From Deltaproteobacteria bacterium (lineage in GTDB: Bacteria > SAR324 > JACQKK01), in NCBI GenBank assembly GCA_029858165.1, contig JAOUFO010000060.1, positions 1 through 8,799 of the forward strand: a stretch of 8,799 bases of DNA, given 5' to 3'. The position numbers were made by a program, and so were the translations under genes. The first letter of the stretch is position 1, and each line of letters starts with the position of its first letter. The notes beneath the pieces are model-generated. The model saw only the letters and a program-made list of their open reading frames with translations, searched no databases and was not told where the DNA came from. Shown here in pieces: positions 6,624 to 8,799 of this stretch.

Positions 6624-6809
6624 ATGACATTTATTTACAAAGTAAACGACCGGATTGTGGTGGAACTGGAAAACCTGGAAACCGTGTCCACCACAGAAGA
6701 CGGCAACGGCATCTGGGTGACCTGGCAAGGCAAAAAGGAACCTCAGGTGTTCAAACCGGTTTCCGTGGATGAACGCAAGCGGTTTTACAACTACCTCGGC
6801 GTAATGTAA
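6624..6809 (+). CDS. Hypothetical small protein (61 aa)
   Basis: I do not recognise a family. The protein begins MTFIYKVNDRIVVELEN and ends in VSVDERKRFYNYLGVM. The first two thirds alternate hydrophobic and polar residues, suggesting a small beta-sheet fold, and the last 15 or so residues could form a charged helix. There is no signal peptide, membrane segment or cysteine pair, so it is probably a soluble cytoplasmic protein. Support for a real gene comes from the strong ribosome site, balanced composition and intact frame. It stands alone on the plus strand, between the divergent yihY side and the convergent acyltransferase. Its stop is followed one base later by the hairpin-repeat array, which lies in its sense orientation. 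Confidence 0.75.
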   Translation: MTFIYKVNDRIVVELENLETVSTTEDGNGIWVTWQGKKEPQVFKPVSVDERKRFYNYLGVM

Positions 6810-6810
6810 G

Positions 6811-6897
6811 CCCCCCCAAAAGAAAGGCAGTTAGCCCGCCCAAAGCCGCCGACAGGCGGATGGCGGTGCTAACTGCTGGACAGGAACCCCAAAAGAA
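6811..6897 (+). repeat. Hairpin-rich repeat, copy 2
   Basis: This is the second full copy of the element at 44-137, here on the plus strand directly after the 61-aa gene. Perfect arms GCAGTTAG (6827-6834) and CTAACTGC (6869-6876) enclose an outer stem CCGCC/GGCGG (6836-6840 with 6862-6866) and an inner stem CCGCC/GGCGG (6846-6850 with 6855-6859). The tetraloop is GACA, with an internal loop CAAAG on the 5' side and AT on the 3' side. The outer stem and CAAAG loop match copy 1, whereas the inner stem differs by paired changes. The unit ends with GCTGGACAGGAACCC, identical over 15 nt to copy 1. Confidence 0.8.
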
Positions 6898-6990
6898 GTG
6901 CAACCAGCCAGCCAACGGCGTTTGGAGCCAACAGGCGGCACAACGCTGGGCTGTGCTGGTTGCTGGGCAAGACCCCCCAAAAAGCAAAGC
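6898..6990 (+). repeat. Hairpin-repeat unit with a 9-bp perfect arm
   Basis: GCAACCAGC (6900-6908) pairs perfectly with GCTGGTTGC (6955-6963). Inside it, AGCC (6910-6913) can pair with GGCT (6949-6952). The unit is followed by TGGGCAAGACCCCCC and A-rich sequence, a diverged version of the TGGACAGGAACCCC tail of the preceding unit. The interior (6914-6948) differs from copy 2. Units of this family therefore appear to share tails and vary in their arms. Confidence 0.65.
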
Positions 6991-7172
6991 AAAAAGCCAA
7001 CAACCAACAGCATGCGGGGGAGCAGGCCCCCCCGTCCCCCCTTTTTAGGGGCTGATGGAGAAGGCATCAACAGGGTCAAGGGAGCCTCGCTCCCTTGTGG
7101 GGATTGGGGCGGCGCCCCAAAAAGAAATTCAGGCAGTCTGCCCAAAGAGGTACGGGCACCCCAAAATGCAGA
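6991..7172 (+). repeat. Degenerate hairpin and CCCCAAAA-rich part of the array
   Basis: The rest of the gap before the acyltransferase holds further small palindromes: CAAGGGAGC/GCTCCCTTG (7077-7085 with 7089-7097), TTGGGGC/GCCCCAA (7104-7110 with 7114-7120) and GGCAG/CTGCC (7132-7136 with 7138-7142). The 11-mer CACCCCAAAAT occurs at 7157-7167 and 7174-7184, the second copy inside the end of the acyltransferase gene. CCCCAAAA recurs through the whole array (near 6814, 6887, 6974, 7115, 7159 and 7176). I see no protein-coding signal. Confidence 0.6.
7016..7046 (+). terminator. Possible weak terminator in the repeat array
   Basis: GGGGGA (7016-7021) can pair with TCCCCC (7035-7040) and is followed by TTTTT (7042-7046). 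This could end plus-strand transcription from the 61-aa gene. The alternative pairing of the G run with the C run at 7027-7033 makes the call uncertain. Confidence 0.3.
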
Positions 7173-8180
7173 TCACCCCAAAATAGAAGTGTCAAACCGG
7201 CTGGAAGGGGAAAGGTTTTCCATATCATACCCCCCCTTGCGGCGCAGATTGGCCAGCATTTCCATGATATGGTTGACCGCGTATTGATCAGCGTCCATTC
7301 CAGGGGGCAGCCGGGAGCCGTCCGCCAGGGAGGTGTCCTTTAACGCTTCAAACGCCGCCTGTTGTTGTTCCAAAAACCGTTTGCAATCCAGGGGCGGCCC
7401 CACCCGGAACACCACTTTGGCAGCCACCGGACGCTCCTCTTCCATCACCTCTTTGGTGGGCAGCAGGTTGCCCTCCATGCTGATGAGATAGGCGGTATCA
7501 AAAGCGCGGACATACGAGGTGGATTCCTTTACCGGCTCGTTTTTTGCTCCTGACTTGTAGCGTCCCCCCAGGGGAAACAGCACAAAAATATGGCCCTCTT
7601 TTTTCAGCTTCATCAAGGCCCGGAAGGCAGCCCGGTTGATGCGGGAGGCATCGGCCTCCACCGCCAGCCGGGCTTCTGTCTGGGCCGGGGTTTCATCGGG
7701 GGATGGCTGGGGGATTTCCCGCCGGGGTACAATCACCAGCCGCGAGTATTTTTCGGTGAACATTTTCACCAAATCGGATGATTCGTTCAATTTGCGTCCG
7801 GCCACATAAGTCAGCCGGTCCTGGATGGGGGCGTAACGAGCGCCATGGCGCCGCAACAGGGCGTTAAAAGAAGGCACGTCAAAGTTTCCCCGGTGGTCCG
7901 CCAGAAAAATCACCTGACGCCCGGCTTTTAAATCCTCCAGGCATTGGTCCAGGTGTTCCAGCCCTTCCACCCCGGAATTGGGGAGAAACAGTTTTTCCTG
8001 AAGTTCCTCAAACAAATCACGCCCTTTGGCCACTCCCGGCTGGTACACGTTTTCCGGGGTTACAATACGGTTCTGGCCCGCGTCGTAGAGCTTCATCAAC
8101 TCTCCCACATAATGGAACAACAAATGCTCCAGTTCCTGAGGGGTCATTTGGGCGGGGTTTTTTGTGGTGATGTCTGACAT
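7173..8180 (-). CDS. PlsC-like glycerolipid acyltransferase
   Basis: This 335-aa protein of the glycerol-phosphate acyltransferase (LPLAT/PlsC) superfamily would transfer a fatty acyl group to a glycerol-phosphate backbone in phospholipid synthesis at the membrane. The catalytic HX4D motif is HRGNFD with H96 and D101, in the context FLADHRGNFDVPSFNALL. A second conserved block, FVLFPLGGRYKSG (199-211), corresponds to the FPEGTR substrate-binding motif but reads FPLGGR. That resembles the SGGR form of plastid-type glycerol-3-phosphate acyltransferases more than classic PlsC, so a sn-1 GPAT is possible. A charged insert (about 155-180) separates the two. No membrane segment is obvious. No clear ribosome site precedes the ATG. 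The last residues (ILG) and the stop are encoded by the CCCCAAAA repeat motif. Confidence 0.8.
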   Translation of the reverse strand: MSDITTKNPAQMTPQELEHLLFHYVGELMKLYDAGQNRIVTPENVYQPGVAKGRDLFEELQEKLFLPNSGVEGLEHLDQCLEDLKAGRQVIFLADHRGNFDVPSFNALLRRHGARYAPIQDRLTYVAGRKLNESSDLVKMFTEKYSRLVIVPRREIPQPSPDETPAQTEARLAVEADASRINRAAFRALMKLKKEGHIFVLFPLGGRYKSGAKNEPVKESTSYVRAFDTAYLISMEGNLLPTKEVMEEERPVAAKVVFRVGPPLDCKRFLEQQQAAFEALKDTSLADGSRLPPGMDADQYAVNHIMEMLANLRRKGGYDMENLSPSSRFDTSILG

Positions 8181-8388
8181 GGGTGCGTGGGGGAATCATC
8201 AACCGGTCCTGGGGTCTATCTGGACGCCGGAAACCGGATTCTTCCGGGAAAAAGGTTGCGGAAATGTGAAAAGGGGCCTATTTCTGGCTCAGGTTCGGGC
8301 GGTCAGCCCCGATCTATTCTTGGCCTGTCATTTCTATCACAATCCGGGGGGATTTCCAACCGGTCAAACCTTGTTATCGGAGAACAGC
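8181..8388. promoter_or_regulatory. Divergent intergenic region between the acyltransferase and the GFA gene
   Basis: This 208-nt stretch should hold promoters for both genes, but I find no convincing -35/-10 pair on either strand. It contains two copies of CAACCGGTC (8200-8208 and 8357-8365), each with the palindromic core ACCGGT, and an inverted repeat CCGGAA/TTCCGG (8227-8232 with 8242-8247). A Shine-Dalgarno GGAG at 8379-8382, 6 nt before the ATG at 8389, fixes the GFA start. Confidence 0.35.
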
Positions 8389-8799
8389 ATGCGTTTGGAA
8401 GGCTCCTGTCATTGCGGCGCCATTCGGTTTTCCCTGGACAGCCGCACCTATTATCCCTTTATGCGCTGTTATTGTTCTGTCTGCCGCAAAACGGCCGGGG
8501 GCGGGGGGTATGCCTCCAACCTGATGGGGTCCGCCGAAGGGTTTGAAGTCACCGGCAAAGAAAACCTGAGCGTGTACCAAGCCATGGTGCCGGATAAAAA
8601 CAATCCCGCAAACAGAATCCAAAGCCCCGCCCGGCGCCATTTTTGCCAAATTTGCGGCAGTGCCCTGTATTTGCTGGACCCCCGGTGGCCCAAATGGGTG
8701 TATCCTTTGGCTTCGGCCATCAACACCCCTCTGCCCATCCCCCCCCAACGGACCCATATTTTTACTGCGGATAAGCCGTCCTGGGTGGAAATCCCCCAA
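8389..8799 (+). CDS. GFA/CENP-V domain zinc protein, 3' end beyond the window
   Basis: This is the first 137 codons of a protein of the GFA superfamily (glutathione-dependent formaldehyde-activating enzyme/CENP-V fold), small proteins that bind zinc through cysteines; some members act on glutathione-thiol adducts, many have no known substrate. Seven family-typical cysteines are visible: C7 and C9 in GSCHCGAIRF, C27, C29 and C32 in RCYCSVCRK, and C86 and C89 in FCQICGSALY. The ATG at 8389 has GGAG 6 nt upstream and starts right before the first zinc motif, as usual. The frame is open to the last base; family members are often about 120-160 aa, so little is probably missing. The gene is transcribed away from the acyltransferase. 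The specific substrate cannot be inferred. Confidence 0.88.
   Translation, partial: MRLEGSCHCGAIRFSLDSRTYYPFMRCYCSVCRKTAGGGGYASNLMGSAEGFEVTGKENLSVYQAMVPDKNNPANRIQSPARRHFCQICGSALYLLDPRWPKWVYPLASAINTPLPIPPQRTHIFTADKPSWVEIPQ

Noticed and set aside
7104..7120. Intrinsic terminator at TTGGGGC/GCCCCAA
   Set aside because: Neither strand has a T run directly after the stem in the transcribed direction; better read as part of the repeat array.
6811..7172. CRISPR array
   Set aside because: There are no identical direct repeats with regular spacers; the units are hairpins with variable arms and no cas genes are nearby.
6751..7287. Several short open frames on both strands within the repeat array
   Set aside because: They are translations of hairpin repeats (runs of Gly, Pro, Cys, Ala) without start signals; similar spurious frames occur in the repeat at 1-137.

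Overview
The window is a GC-rich bacterial chromosome segment. Most of it is a block of four genes on the minus strand, running from about 6100 down to 114. In transcription order these are a YihY/BrkB-family membrane protein with an added C-terminal winged-helix-like region, an NtrY-type membrane histidine kinase, an NtrX-type sigma54-activating response regulator, and the 16S rRNA methyltransferase RsmE. The NtrY/NtrX pair points to Pseudomonadota. A deep-branching lineage such as Magnetococcales is conceivable, but the sequence alone does not settle the taxon. No plasmid, phage, transposase, tRNA, rRNA or CRISPR signature was seen.

Layout: 1-137 holds copies of a hairpin-rich repeat that reaches into the 3' end of rsmE. 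114-6067 is the minus-strand block. The ntrX-rsmE gap is only 6 nt, so those two are probably co-transcribed. The ntrY-ntrX gap is 110 nt and holds a terminator-like hairpin. The yihY-ntrY gap is 162 nt and holds an AT-rich tandem repeat. 6068-6623 is a mostly non-coding stretch with a candidate yihY promoter, a minus-strand terminator-like hairpin and one possible small membrane peptide. 6624-6809 is a convincing small plus-strand gene (61 aa, strong Shine-Dalgarno) of unknown function. 6811-7172 is a dense array of hairpin repeats of the same family as at the left edge. 7173-8180 is a minus-strand PlsC-like acyltransferase. 8389 to the window end is the 5' part of a plus-strand GFA/CENP-V-type zinc protein, divergent from the acyltransferase.

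Functionally, NtrY would sense an envelope signal and phosphorylate NtrX, which activates sigma54 promoters. RsmE appears to be a housekeeping gene carried on the ntrX transcript. The acyltransferase and YihY both suggest membrane functions, but nothing links them directly to NtrYX.

The most unusual feature is the repeat family. Two loci about 6.7 kb apart, in opposite orientation, share junction sequences and an outer stem, while the inner stem differs by paired changes at every position. In both places the element begins at or just before the stop codon of the upstream gene and lies in that gene's sense orientation, which would suit a 3' UTR or a mobile hairpin element.
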